A stretch of DNA of 64,000 nt, from contig NZ_SDGZ01000004.1 in the NCBI RefSeq assembly GCF_008107635.1, forward strand, positions 1 to 64,000, read 5' to 3'. This DNA is from Weissella muntiaci. Its GTDB lineage: Bacteria; Bacillota; Bacilli; Lactobacillales; Lactobacillaceae. Position numbers and translations under genes: made by a program. Numbering within the stretch: position 1 is the first letter of the stretch; each line of letters starts with the position of its first letter. Below the pieces are notes generated by a model that saw only the letters and a list, made by a program, of their open reading frames with translations, was not told the DNA's origin and ran no database searches. This document shows positions 26,477 to 34,262 of this stretch, piece by piece.

Positions 26477-27770
26477 GATTTTTAAGATGCCAGATATTGG
26501 CGAAGGTATGGCAGAAGGCGAAATTACTAACTGGCTTGTTAAAGTTGGTGATCATGTTGACGCTGATCAGGAAGTTGCAGAAGTGCAAAATGATAAGTTG
26601 ATGCAAGAAATTTTGTCGCCATATTCAGGAACAGTTACAAAATTATATGTTGATGCACCAACCGTAGTTGCTGTTGGCGATCCTTTGATTGAGTTTGATG
26701 GTGAGGGTGGAGCAGCCGCACCGGCACCAGTTGCACCAGCGACAGTGACGGCAACACCGGCTGAGCCAACACCAGCACCAGTTGCTGCCCCAGCTGCACC
26801 AGCGGCCGTAGTAGCAGCGCCAACGGTTACATCAAACGGTCAGATTTTGGCAATGCCATCTGTGCGACATTATGCACATGAGAATAATATTGATTTGGCA
26901 ACCATTGCACCAACTGGTCGTCATGGACATATTACAATGGCTGATGTTCAAAACGGTCCAAGTGTACCTGCGAATACGCCGGCACCAGCTGTCAGCCCAG
27001 CACCAGTAGCTACGGAGGCTGAAACACCAGCACCAGCACCAACTAAGCCAGTTACCGCACCACATGTAACTGAAGGTCGTGTTGCGATGAGCGGAATCCG
27101 TAAAGCAATTGCACGGGCGATGGAGAATCAACATACAAATATTCCTTCAGTTACCAATTTTGATCAGGTTGAGGTTTCAAAACTGGTCGAGCATCGGAAG
27201 GGCTTCAAGACAATCGCAGCCGATCGGGGTATCAAGTTGACATATCTTGCCTATGTTGCGAAGGCTTTGGCGGCAACCGCGAAGGAATTCCCAGAGATTA
27301 ACGCCAGCGTTGATATGAAGACGAATGAGATTGTCTACCATGATGAAGTTAATTTGGGAATTGCAGTTAACACCGATACAGGATTGTTCGTGCCAGTAAT
27401 TGCACATGCAGAAAGTAAGTCAATTTTGGCAATTGCTAGAGAGATTGGCGATCTAGCTAAGGCGGCTCAAGATGGTACCTTGAAGCCAGCACAGATGCAA
27501 GGTGCAACGCTTACAATTTCAAATATTGGTTCAGCACGTGGTGGTTGGTTTACACCAATTATCAATGGTGCTGAGGTGATCATCCTCGGCCTTGGTTCAA
27601 TTGTTAAGGAACCAGTTGTTGATGCAGAAGGTGAGTTGGCAGTTGGTCAAAATATGAAGTTATCTTTGACCTATGATCACCGATTAATTGATGGTATGTT
27701 GGCACAAACAGCAACTAATTATTTGAAGCAATTACTTGCTGATCCTGCTTACATGTTGATGGAGGTTTAG
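26469..27770 (+). CDS. pdhC: Dihydrolipoyl acetyltransferase (E2 of pyruvate dehydrogenase)
   Basis: E2 transfers the acetyl group to CoA and forms the core of the complex. The 433-residue protein has one lipoyl domain (1-78, lipoyl-lysine K43 in VQNDKLMQE), an Ala/Pro linker (about 80-118), a peripheral subunit-binding domain (about 122-160, [15 protein letters not shown]), a second Ala/Pro linker, and the catalytic domain (about 200-433) with YDHRLIDGM carrying the catalytic His. A single lipoyl domain is normal for this size. Confidence 0.96.
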   Translation: MTEIFKMPDIGEGMAEGEITNWLVKVGDHVDADQEVAEVQNDKLMQEILSPYSGTVTKLYVDAPTVVAVGDPLIEFDGEGGAAAPAPVAPATVTATPAEPTPAPVAAPAAPAAVVAAPTVTSNGQILAMPSVRHYAHENNIDLATIAPTGRHGHITMADVQNGPSVPANTPAPAVSPAPVATEAETPAPAPTKPVTAPHVTEGRVAMSGIRKAIARAMENQHTNIPSVTNFDQVEVSKLVEHRKGFKTIAADRGIKLTYLAYVAKALAATAKEFPEINASVDMKTNEIVYHDEVNLGIAVNTDTGLFVPVIAHAESKSILAIAREIGDLAKAAQDGTLKPAQMQGATLTISNIGSARGGWFTPIINGAEVIILGLGSIVKEPVVDAEGELAVGQNMKLSLTYDHRLIDGMLAQTATNYLKQLLADPAYMLMEV

Positions 27771-27772
27771 TT

Positions 27773-29182
27773 ATGGTTGTTGGTGCACAAGCACGTGAGA
27801 TTGATACTGTTGTGATTGGTTCAGGCCCTGGCGGTTATGTAGCCGCAATTCGGGCTGCTGAATTGGGACAGAAAGTAACGATTATCGAGAAGGATAATAT
27901 TGGTGGGGTTTGTTTGAATATTGGATGTATTCCATCAAAGGCGTTAATTCATGTTGGTCATGAATATCACAGCACGCAGGCCACGAATCCTTATGGATTG
28001 GAAATTCCAACTGCAACGCTTGATTGGAACAAAACACAGGATTGGAAGCAAACCAAAGTTGTTAATCAATTAACGGGTGGTGTTGAGATGTTGTTGAAGA
28101 AGCACAAGGTGGAGATTATCCACGGAGAAGCTTCGTTTAATGATAATGAAACATTGAATGTTCTTGAGGGTGAAGGTCATGAGTTATTGCAGTTCAACAA
28201 TGCAATTATTGCGACCGGATCTCGTCCAGTTGAAATTCCAGCTTTCAAGTTTGGCGGACGCATTGTTGATTCAACTGGGGCATTGAGCTTACCCGAAGTA
28301 CCAAAGCACTTGATTGTAATTGGTGGTGGAGTGATTGGTTCTGAGCTTGGTGGAGCATACCAAAACCTTGGTGCCAAGGTTACAATCATTGAAGGCTTGC
28401 CTCAAACGCTGAATGGATTTGATAAAGAATTGATTCGTCCGATTATTACTGATTTTGAAAAGCGCGGTGGCGAGATCTTCACTGGCGCAATGGCAAAGTC
28501 GGCTACTCAAACGGATAAAGATGTTACTTTAACCTTTGATGTGAATGGCGAAGAAAAGACGGTGACAGGTGATTACTTGTTAGTATCAGTTGGACGTCGT
28601 CCGAATACAGATGCGTTAGGGTTGAATAACACGGACGTCAAGGTAACTGATCGTGGTTTGATCGAGGTTGATGAGGCAAAGCGGACGTCGGTTGCGCATA
28701 TTTACGCAATTGGTGATATTGTTGCTGGACCAGCCTTGGCCCATAAGGCTAGCTTCGAAGGCAAGGTAGCGGCAGCCGCAATTTCTGGCTCAGATAATGC
28801 AATTGACTTGCATTACGCAATGCCAGCAGTTGCCTATACGAATATCGAAGTTGCAACAGTTGGTGAGACGCCAGCATCAGTCAAGGAAAATCAATTAGAT
28901 GCAAGTATTGTCAAATTCCCATTTGCAGCCAATGGACGTGCTTTGTCGATGGACGAAGGTGTCGGATTTGTCAGAATGATTACTGACAAGACGACCAAAG
29001 CGGTTATTGGGAGTCAGATTGTTGGACCTGGTGCCTCAGATTTGATCTCCGAATTATCATTAGCGATTGAAAATGGTTTGACTTCAGAGGACATCTCTTT
29101 GACGATCCATCCACATCCATCATTGGGTGAGGCGATTATGGACACGGCAGAGTTAGCTGATGGCTTACCAATTCATGTTTAG
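27773..29182 (+). CDS. pdhD: Dihydrolipoyl dehydrogenase (E3)
   Basis: E3 reoxidises dihydrolipoamide and reduces NAD+. The 469-residue flavoprotein has the FAD-binding GSGPGGYVAAIRAAELG (about 16-32), the redox disulfide in GGVCLNIGCIPSKAL, the NAD-binding GGGVIGSELGGAYQNLG, and the C-terminal dimer motif HPHPSLGEAI with the catalytic His. It is the last gene of the operon, and a strong terminator follows. Confidence 0.97.
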   Translation: MVVGAQAREIDTVVIGSGPGGYVAAIRAAELGQKVTIIEKDNIGGVCLNIGCIPSKALIHVGHEYHSTQATNPYGLEIPTATLDWNKTQDWKQTKVVNQLTGGVEMLLKKHKVEIIHGEASFNDNETLNVLEGEGHELLQFNNAIIATGSRPVEIPAFKFGGRIVDSTGALSLPEVPKHLIVIGGGVIGSELGGAYQNLGAKVTIIEGLPQTLNGFDKELIRPIITDFEKRGGEIFTGAMAKSATQTDKDVTLTFDVNGEEKTVTGDYLLVSVGRRPNTDALGLNNTDVKVTDRGLIEVDEAKRTSVAHIYAIGDIVAGPALAHKASFEGKVAAAAISGSDNAIDLHYAMPAVAYTNIEVATVGETPASVKENQLDASIVKFPFAANGRALSMDEGVGFVRMITDKTTKAVIGSQIVGPGASDLISELSLAIENGLTSEDISLTIHPHPSLGEAIMDTAELADGLPIHV

Positions 29183-29203
29183 TAATTAAGGCTATAAAAA
29201 AAT

Positions 29204-29241
29204 AAAAGGCTAACAGTCGGGGAGACTGTTAGCCTTTTTTC
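29204..29241 (+). terminator. Terminator of the pdh operon
   Basis: A 15-bp perfect stem (29204-29218 with 29224-29238) ends in a run of Ts. Confidence 0.95.
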
Positions 29242-29619
29242 TTTGGTGTAGTGGACCAAAGAACTTGTTGAACCTGGGGAAGTTTGTTCAACAAAATTGA
29301 TAATATCATTGTTAATGGCGTTAACGGTAGTCATAGCATAAAGAAAGCACGAAAAAATTATGCGTGATTGGTCTTTGTGGGCTGTTTGGAGAATAGTAGG
29401 CGTGTTTTTCATGAATATTTGTGGCAAGGATTGCTTTTTTCACAAAACAAAATAGTCGTGTTGAAAATAGCTTGGATGGCATTAGATTAACCTCTGTTCA
29501 CTAATAAATTGGAAGTTTTTAAAAGGAACTCACGTATTTTTCACAATTTGTTCAACGAAAATTGCTAACATTTTATTTGTAGAAGAATGATCAACTTGGG
29601 GAAAGCAGGTAAATAGTAA
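29242..29619 (+). promoter_or_regulatory. Upstream region of the P-type ATPase with GTTCAAC repeats
   Basis: No gene is visible in this 378-base stretch. It holds a 9-bp inverted repeat (TTGTTGAAC at 29265-29273, GTTCAACAA at 29286-29294) and a third GTTCAAC at 29550-29556. The last overlaps a promoter-like TTGTTC (29548-29553) with TTTTAT (29571-29576) 17 bases further on. A regulator binding the GTTCAAC units would block the -35 box. The regulator's identity is unknown. Confidence 0.5.
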
Positions 29620-32256
29620 ATGAAAGAATACTTAGAAAGTAAGGAAACAATTTTACAACAGAGTAATGTTGATCCAAAAAAGGGACTAGCATCAGCTGAT
29701 AAAATTGCTAGTTTACGCGAACAATATGGAATTAATGAGCTCTCACCACCACAAAGAGAGAGTATTCTAACCAAAATAGGACATACGCTCAGAGACGTAG
29801 CGACGATCATCCTATTAATTGCGGCTTTGATATCGTTCACGACTGCCTATTTGGAAGGTAGTGGTGAAATTGTCGAAGGTATCTTAATCATTGTGATTGT
29901 GATCATAAATTCCGTTTTGTCGATTATGCAAGAAGGAAAGGCTGAAAAGGCACTGGCTGCACTGCAGGCCTTGAACCAATCTTCCACCAAAGTAATCCGG
30001 AACGGCGAAATTCAAAGCATCAGCGCTAAAGATGTCGTTGTTGGCGATATCTTGTACTTACAAAACGGTGCTAAGATCCCGGCAGACGCCCGCTTGTTAG
30101 TCACAACTGATTTACAAGTTGAGGAGGCGTCCTTAACCGGTGAAAGTCTGCCAATCGAAAAAGATGCAGATGCAATTTTTTATAACGAAGAAGAACTTGG
30201 CGATCGCTTGAACATGGTCTACAGTGGCACGACGATTGTTAATGGATCAGGTCAGGCGGTGGTGACCGCTGTTGGTGACGCGACTGAATTGGGACAGATT
30301 GCAGACTTCCTAAACAAGGAGAAAAAGCAATTGACGCCTTTGCAGGTAAAGTTAAAGCAGTTGGGACGCCAAATCTCGATTTTTGCATTAATTGCAGCAA
30401 TCGGAGTAATGATTATTGGTCTTTTACAGGGCTTAGAATTAATGCATGTCTTCATGATTGCTGTTTCATTGGCCGTGGCCGTTGTGCCGGAAACATTGCC
30501 GGTAATTGTGACTATGACCTTGGCAGTGGGTGTTCGTAAGATGGCTGAACGCCATGCGATCATCCGACGTCTACCAGCGGTCGAAACATTAGGAACAACT
30601 TCAGTGATTGCTTCCGATAAAACCGGAACTTTGACGCAAAATAAGATGACTGTTCAAAAAATGTGGTCGGCTGAAAATGACCATATTGTGAATGTGGCCG
30701 CTGATGAACAAGTTGATCCAACCGCTGAAAATCTGCTCAAGTTGGCTGGATTGGCTAGTAATGTGCATTATGATACAGACAAAGGGAGGTTAGTTGGTCT
30801 ACCAACTGAAGTTGCTCTGGTAGCGGCAATGGAGCAGGTTATACCACTAGATGAGGTTACGGAGACGTATCCGCGGATTTTTGAAATCCCATTTAATTCA
30901 ACTCGAAAGCGAATGACAACTGTTCAACGTTCACCGGAGGGACACTACATTGCAATCACGAAGGGTGCGATTGACGTGCTAAAGCCCTTTATTGCGAATG
31001 GTGATATTGAACGGGCAGAGGCAATTACTCATGAGTTTGCTGGCGAAGCGTTACGTGTGCTAGCTGTTACAATGAAGGTCTTTGATGAGTTACCAGAAGA
31101 AGAGTTATCAGAAGCCTTCCTAGAAACTGATTTGACATTGGTTGGTTTGTTCGGAATGATTGATCCACCACGACCGGAATCAGCAAGTGCCGTGGCCGAG
31201 GCTAAGAAGGCGGGAATTAAAACAGTAATGATTACTGGTGATCACGTTGCAACCGCCGCAGCGATTGCCAAAGAAATCGGAATTCTCGAGGACGGTGATT
31301 GTGCCTTGAGTGGAACCGAATTGCGGGCCATGCCTGATGATCAATTGGAGGCAAATATTAGTCAGTATGCGGTCTTTGCACGAGTGACACCAGCTGACAA
31401 AATTAGGATTATTAAGGCTTGGCAAGCAAATGACGCCGTTGTAGCGATGACTGGTGATGGAGTTAATGATGCACCAGCTTTGAAGGCGGCCGATGTTGGG
31501 ATTTCAATGGGAATCACAGGAACCGATGTTGCGCGTGAAGCGTCTGACATAATTTTGGCAGATGACAACTTTGCTTCAATTGTTTCTGCAATCGGACAAG
31601 GGCGAGGCTCATATGATCGTGTGCGCCGGACGATTAATTTCTTACTGTCAGCTAATATCTCGGAGGTTTTCTTAATTCTTGCGGCATTGGCTGTTGGTTG
31701 GGGAAGTCCATTGTTGCCAATTCATATCTTATTTATTAATCTGGTTGCGAACGGTCTACCTGGGTTTGCGTTAAGTTATGAAAATAATGACCCAGAGAAT
31801 ATGCAGAAAATGCCATTGTCAAAGCACGCAAAATTATTTGATAACGGCTTAGGGTGGCAAATATTCGGGAACGCAACAATTTTTACAATTGTATCGTTAA
31901 TCGCATTCTATCTTGGAACGCACGTTAAGATTGGTAGTTTGGAACCATCGGAGATTGTTGGTCAGTCTCTGACATTTGTTGTCTTATCAATTATCTCGAT
32001 TATTCATGTCTTTAATGTTCGGAGTAAGCGTTCAGCTTTGACTGATCGATATAAAGATAATCCGCTACTAGTACAAATGGCACTCCTTTCGATAGCGATC
32101 ACTCTGGCGGTTGTAACGATTGCGCCGATTGCAAACGCCTTTCATTTGGTGGTGTTGCCAGCATCTTACTGGATGTATGCAATTAGCCTAATCGTAGTTC
32201 CGACGATTGTTGTTGAGCTGGGAAAGGCAATCTGGCGCGTAAAAGCAAAACAATAA
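29620..32256 (+). CDS. Cation-transporting P-type ATPase (Ca2+-type, P2A-like)
   Basis: The 878-residue pump has an N-terminal cation ATPase domain, actuator motif LTGESLPIEKD (about 172-182), TM4 motif PETLPVIVT, phosphorylation site D333 in SDKTGTLT, the nucleotide-binding domain, the hinge GDGVNDAPALKAADVGISMG, and about ten membrane segments. This arrangement fits Ca2+- or Mn2+-exporting ATPases. The TM4 motif reads PETLP where calcium pumps usually have PEGLP, so the ion is not certain. It is followed after 88 bases by a UspA gene. Confidence 0.9.
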   Translation: MKEYLESKETILQQSNVDPKKGLASADKIASLREQYGINELSPPQRESILTKIGHTLRDVATIILLIAALISFTTAYLEGSGEIVEGILIIVIVIINSVLSIMQEGKAEKALAALQALNQSSTKVIRNGEIQSISAKDVVVGDILYLQNGAKIPADARLLVTTDLQVEEASLTGESLPIEKDADAIFYNEEELGDRLNMVYSGTTIVNGSGQAVVTAVGDATELGQIADFLNKEKKQLTPLQVKLKQLGRQISIFALIAAIGVMIIGLLQGLELMHVFMIAVSLAVAVVPETLPVIVTMTLAVGVRKMAERHAIIRRLPAVETLGTTSVIASDKTGTLTQNKMTVQKMWSAENDHIVNVAADEQVDPTAENLLKLAGLASNVHYDTDKGRLVGLPTEVALVAAMEQVIPLDEVTETYPRIFEIPFNSTRKRMTTVQRSPEGHYIAITKGAIDVLKPFIANGDIERAEAITHEFAGEALRVLAVTMKVFDELPEEELSEAFLETDLTLVGLFGMIDPPRPESASAVAEAKKAGIKTVMITGDHVATAAAIAKEIGILEDGDCALSGTELRAMPDDQLEANISQYAVFARVTPADKIRIIKAWQANDAVVAMTGDGVNDAPALKAADVGISMGITGTDVAREASDIILADDNFASIVSAIGQGRGSYDRVRRTINFLLSANISEVFLILAALAVGWGSPLLPIHILFINLVANGLPGFALSYENNDPENMQKMPLSKHAKLFDNGLGWQIFGNATIFTIVSLIAFYLGTHVKIGSLEPSEIVGQSLTFVVLSIISIIHVFNVRSKRSALTDRYKDNPLLVQMALLSIAITLAVVTIAPIANAFHLVVLPASYWMYAISLIVVPTIVVELGKAIWRVKAKQ

Positions 32257-32344
32257 GAATACAGGAAATTCATAATTTAACCAAGCAAAAGCCATAAGAA
32301 ACGATTATACTTAACTTGTAAAGACATAGCAGGGAGGTAACCTT

Positions 32345-32776
32345 ATGTATAAGCATATTTTAGTACCAGTTGATGGATCAGACATTTCGAAGCATATTTT
32401 TGATCAGGCCGTTGAGATCGGTCAATACCTAAATATTGACAAGATGACCTTACTATACGTATATGAAGAACATGTTATCAGTACCCCAGATCACGGTGTA
32501 ATTTACGATGTTAATCGACGTGATCTATCCATGGAGTCAGCCAAAAAGAAGCTTGAAGAATTGAAAGCAACTACAAAGGCTGATTTTACAATTGAGACCG
32601 TTGTTGTTGAAGGTGATCCGCGCAGCTTGATTGGCGAGAAATATCCTGAGGACGAGGGTGTCGACTTAATCGTAATGGGAGCAACCGGTAAGGGTAACCT
32701 TGAGCGGCTCTTGCTTGGTTCAGTTGCTCAGCACGTTGCTAAGCATGCCGAGGTTGATACGTTCTTAGTACGCTAG
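32345..32776 (+). CDS. Universal stress protein UspA family
   Basis: The 143-residue protein starts MYKHILVPVDGSDISKHIFDQA and ends with the nucleotide-binding motif VMGATGKGNLERLLLGSVAQHV, the G-2x-G-9x-G-S pattern of ATP-binding UspA proteins. A TATACT -10 box lies at 32306-32311 and GGGAGG precedes the start. It is probably induced under stress; no partner is indicated by the context beyond the upstream pump. Confidence 0.92.
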   Translation: MYKHILVPVDGSDISKHIFDQAVEIGQYLNIDKMTLLYVYEEHVISTPDHGVIYDVNRRDLSMESAKKKLEELKATTKADFTIETVVVEGDPRSLIGEKYPEDEGVDLIVMGATGKGNLERLLLGSVAQHVAKHAEVDTFLVR

Positions 32777-32797
32777 GTTTAAAAATTAAGCATAATG

Positions 32798-32835
32798 AAA
32801 AAGTCACATGGGTGCTTATCCATGTGACTTTTTTT
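32798..32835 (+). terminator. Terminator of the UspA gene
   Basis: AAAAAGTCACATGG pairs with CCATGTGACTTTTT (about 32798-32833) across a loop of eight bases, with a T tract. Confidence 0.93.
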
Positions 32836-32952
32836 GTAGGCAGGGACTTGCTTGTAAGTCGAAACAGAATTCTGTACGATAGGGGCAGTTAGAATTTTGG
32901 AAATGAGTAATTTCTAAATGGAATGTACAAGGACGTGAATTTGGAGGCAGTA

Positions 32953-33465
32953 ATGAAAAAATTATTGGTTTTAATTGACTTTCAAAATGATTTTATTGAT
33001 GGAAGTTTGGGAAGTCATGAGGCGCAGGCAATCGTGCCACGGGTTCTTGAGAAATTAAAGGAGTATGCACCTGCAGAAAGAATTGCGACGATGGATACGC
33101 ATTTTGCTGATTACTTAACGACCCAAGAGGGACAGAATTTACCAATTCTACATACGCAGAAAGATACATTTGGCTGGCAGTTGCCAGTCGAGGCACAGGT
33201 TGGTTTTAGTCGAATCATCGAGAAGAGTACATTCGGATCAATCGAATTAGCGGAGTATATCCGTGAAATACAACCAGATCAAGTTGAACTTATCGGACTT
33301 GATACGGATATTTGCGTGATTTCAAATGTAGTCTTAATTAAGAATTATGCACCTGAGGTAAAGGTAATTGTGGACGCAAGTGCGAGTGCCGGCGTTACGC
33401 CTGAAAAACATTTAGCGGCACTGGAAACGATGCGGTCATTACAGGTTGAGATTATTAATGCATAA
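32953..33465 (+). CDS. Isochorismatase-fold cysteine hydrolase (nicotinamidase-like)
   Basis: The 170-residue protein carries the family triad: D9 in VLIDFQNDF, K91 in IIEKSTFGS and C121 in GLDTDICVISN. MDTH at 47-50 resembles the metal-binding DxH of nicotinamidases, which convert nicotinamide to nicotinate for NAD recycling. Other isochorismatase-fold amidases share this layout, so the substrate is probable only. The start is ATG 32953, set by TTGGAGG; the longer frame from 32923 adds ten residues. Confidence 0.82.
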   Translation: MKKLLVLIDFQNDFIDGSLGSHEAQAIVPRVLEKLKEYAPAERIATMDTHFADYLTTQEGQNLPILHTQKDTFGWQLPVEAQVGFSRIIEKSTFGSIELAEYIREIQPDQVELIGLDTDICVISNVVLIKNYAPEVKVIVDASASAGVTPEKHLAALETMRSLQVEIINA

Positions 33466-33505
33466 GAAAAGCCGGATCTTCCTAAGTGGAATATCCGGCT
33501 TTTCT
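33465..33505. terminator. Terminator between the hydrolase and a convergent small gene
   Basis: A 13-bp perfect stem (33465-33477 with 33493-33505) has A- and T-rich edges and separates two convergent genes. Confidence 0.85.
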
Positions 33506-33525
33506 CAACTTGATGGGTAACTAAA

Positions 33526-33744
33526 TTAGCGATCAACCTCTTTAAATTGTGCAATTTCGCTGTTGAGTTTGAAAATTTTAATCAAGAAGAAAAAGCAGCC
33601 AAGGAAGATGAAGAAAAACATCATCGACAACGTGCTCAAAGCATAGCTCAGGTCGGGATATTCAGCAGCAAAAATAATCGTGAAGATCCCAAATAAATTT
33701 CCAACGGTGACGCATGACCAACCATACTGTGCCCAAATACTCAT
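33526..33744 (-). CDS. Small membrane protein (72 residues)
   Basis: On the minus strand AGGAG precedes an ATG at 33744. The product begins MSIWAQYGWSCVTVGNLFGIF and has two hydrophobic stretches (about 10-28 and 38-60), the second being very rich in Phe, followed by a charged tail. I do not recognise a family. The longer frame starting at 33762 includes the ribosome binding site, so the inner start is preferred. Confidence 0.65.
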   Translation of the reverse strand: MSIWAQYGWSCVTVGNLFGIFTIIFAAEYPDLSYALSTLSMMFFFIFLGCFFFLIKIFKLNSEIAQFKEVDR

Positions 33745-34262
33745 AGTCACTCCTAATTTCAAATAGATGTTGTATGTGTGCGTTAATTGATAGCCGAAAA
33801 TGGCAAATGATGTTCAAACTGGTGTGTCAAATTTTTCGGCACAGTGATTCGATAAGCTATTTGTAGTCTTTTAAGGGGGTGTACCAAGAAATTTCTGAAG
33901 CTTTTAACGTGGTTCATGGTTGCACGTACTTTAATGCCAACAATGAAAGAGATATCTGACACCTGACAGTGAGACTTGTTCAAAGTTTGTGAATAAGATA
34001 ATATTTACGCACATTTTCCAAGTAGTTGTTTAATATGTTTATACCTTATACTTAGCATAAAAAATATGCAAGAAATTAAGACGGAATTGTCAAATTAATG
34101 AAGAAAGGGTTAAAGAACATCAGCCAGGGATTGTTATTTTTAGTTGGCTTAGAAGGGATCATGAAATTTATCTGAAGAATAGTTTAAATGAGCGGGCAGT
34201 GTGATAGACGTGATAATTTGTTATTATTAAAAATAAGAAAATGGGAATGGGGCGGTGTACTT
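33745..34262 (+). promoter_or_regulatory. Long upstream region of the PLD-helicase gene
   Basis: This stretch of 518 bases is AT-rich with no convincing gene. A promoter-like pair TTGTTC (33976-33981) and TAATAT (33999-34004) with a 17-base gap points toward the helicase gene and would give a leader of about 250 bases. A 25-codon frame at 34099 has no ribosome binding site. Confidence 0.4.

Noticed and set aside
29179-29427. 82-codon minus-strand frame after the pdh operon
   Set aside because: It runs through the pdh terminator stem and lacks a ribosome binding site.
34099-34176. 25-codon frame MKKGLKNISQGLLFLVGLEG... upstream of the helicase gene
   Set aside because: It looks signal-like but has no ribosome binding site, and is too short to support by itself.
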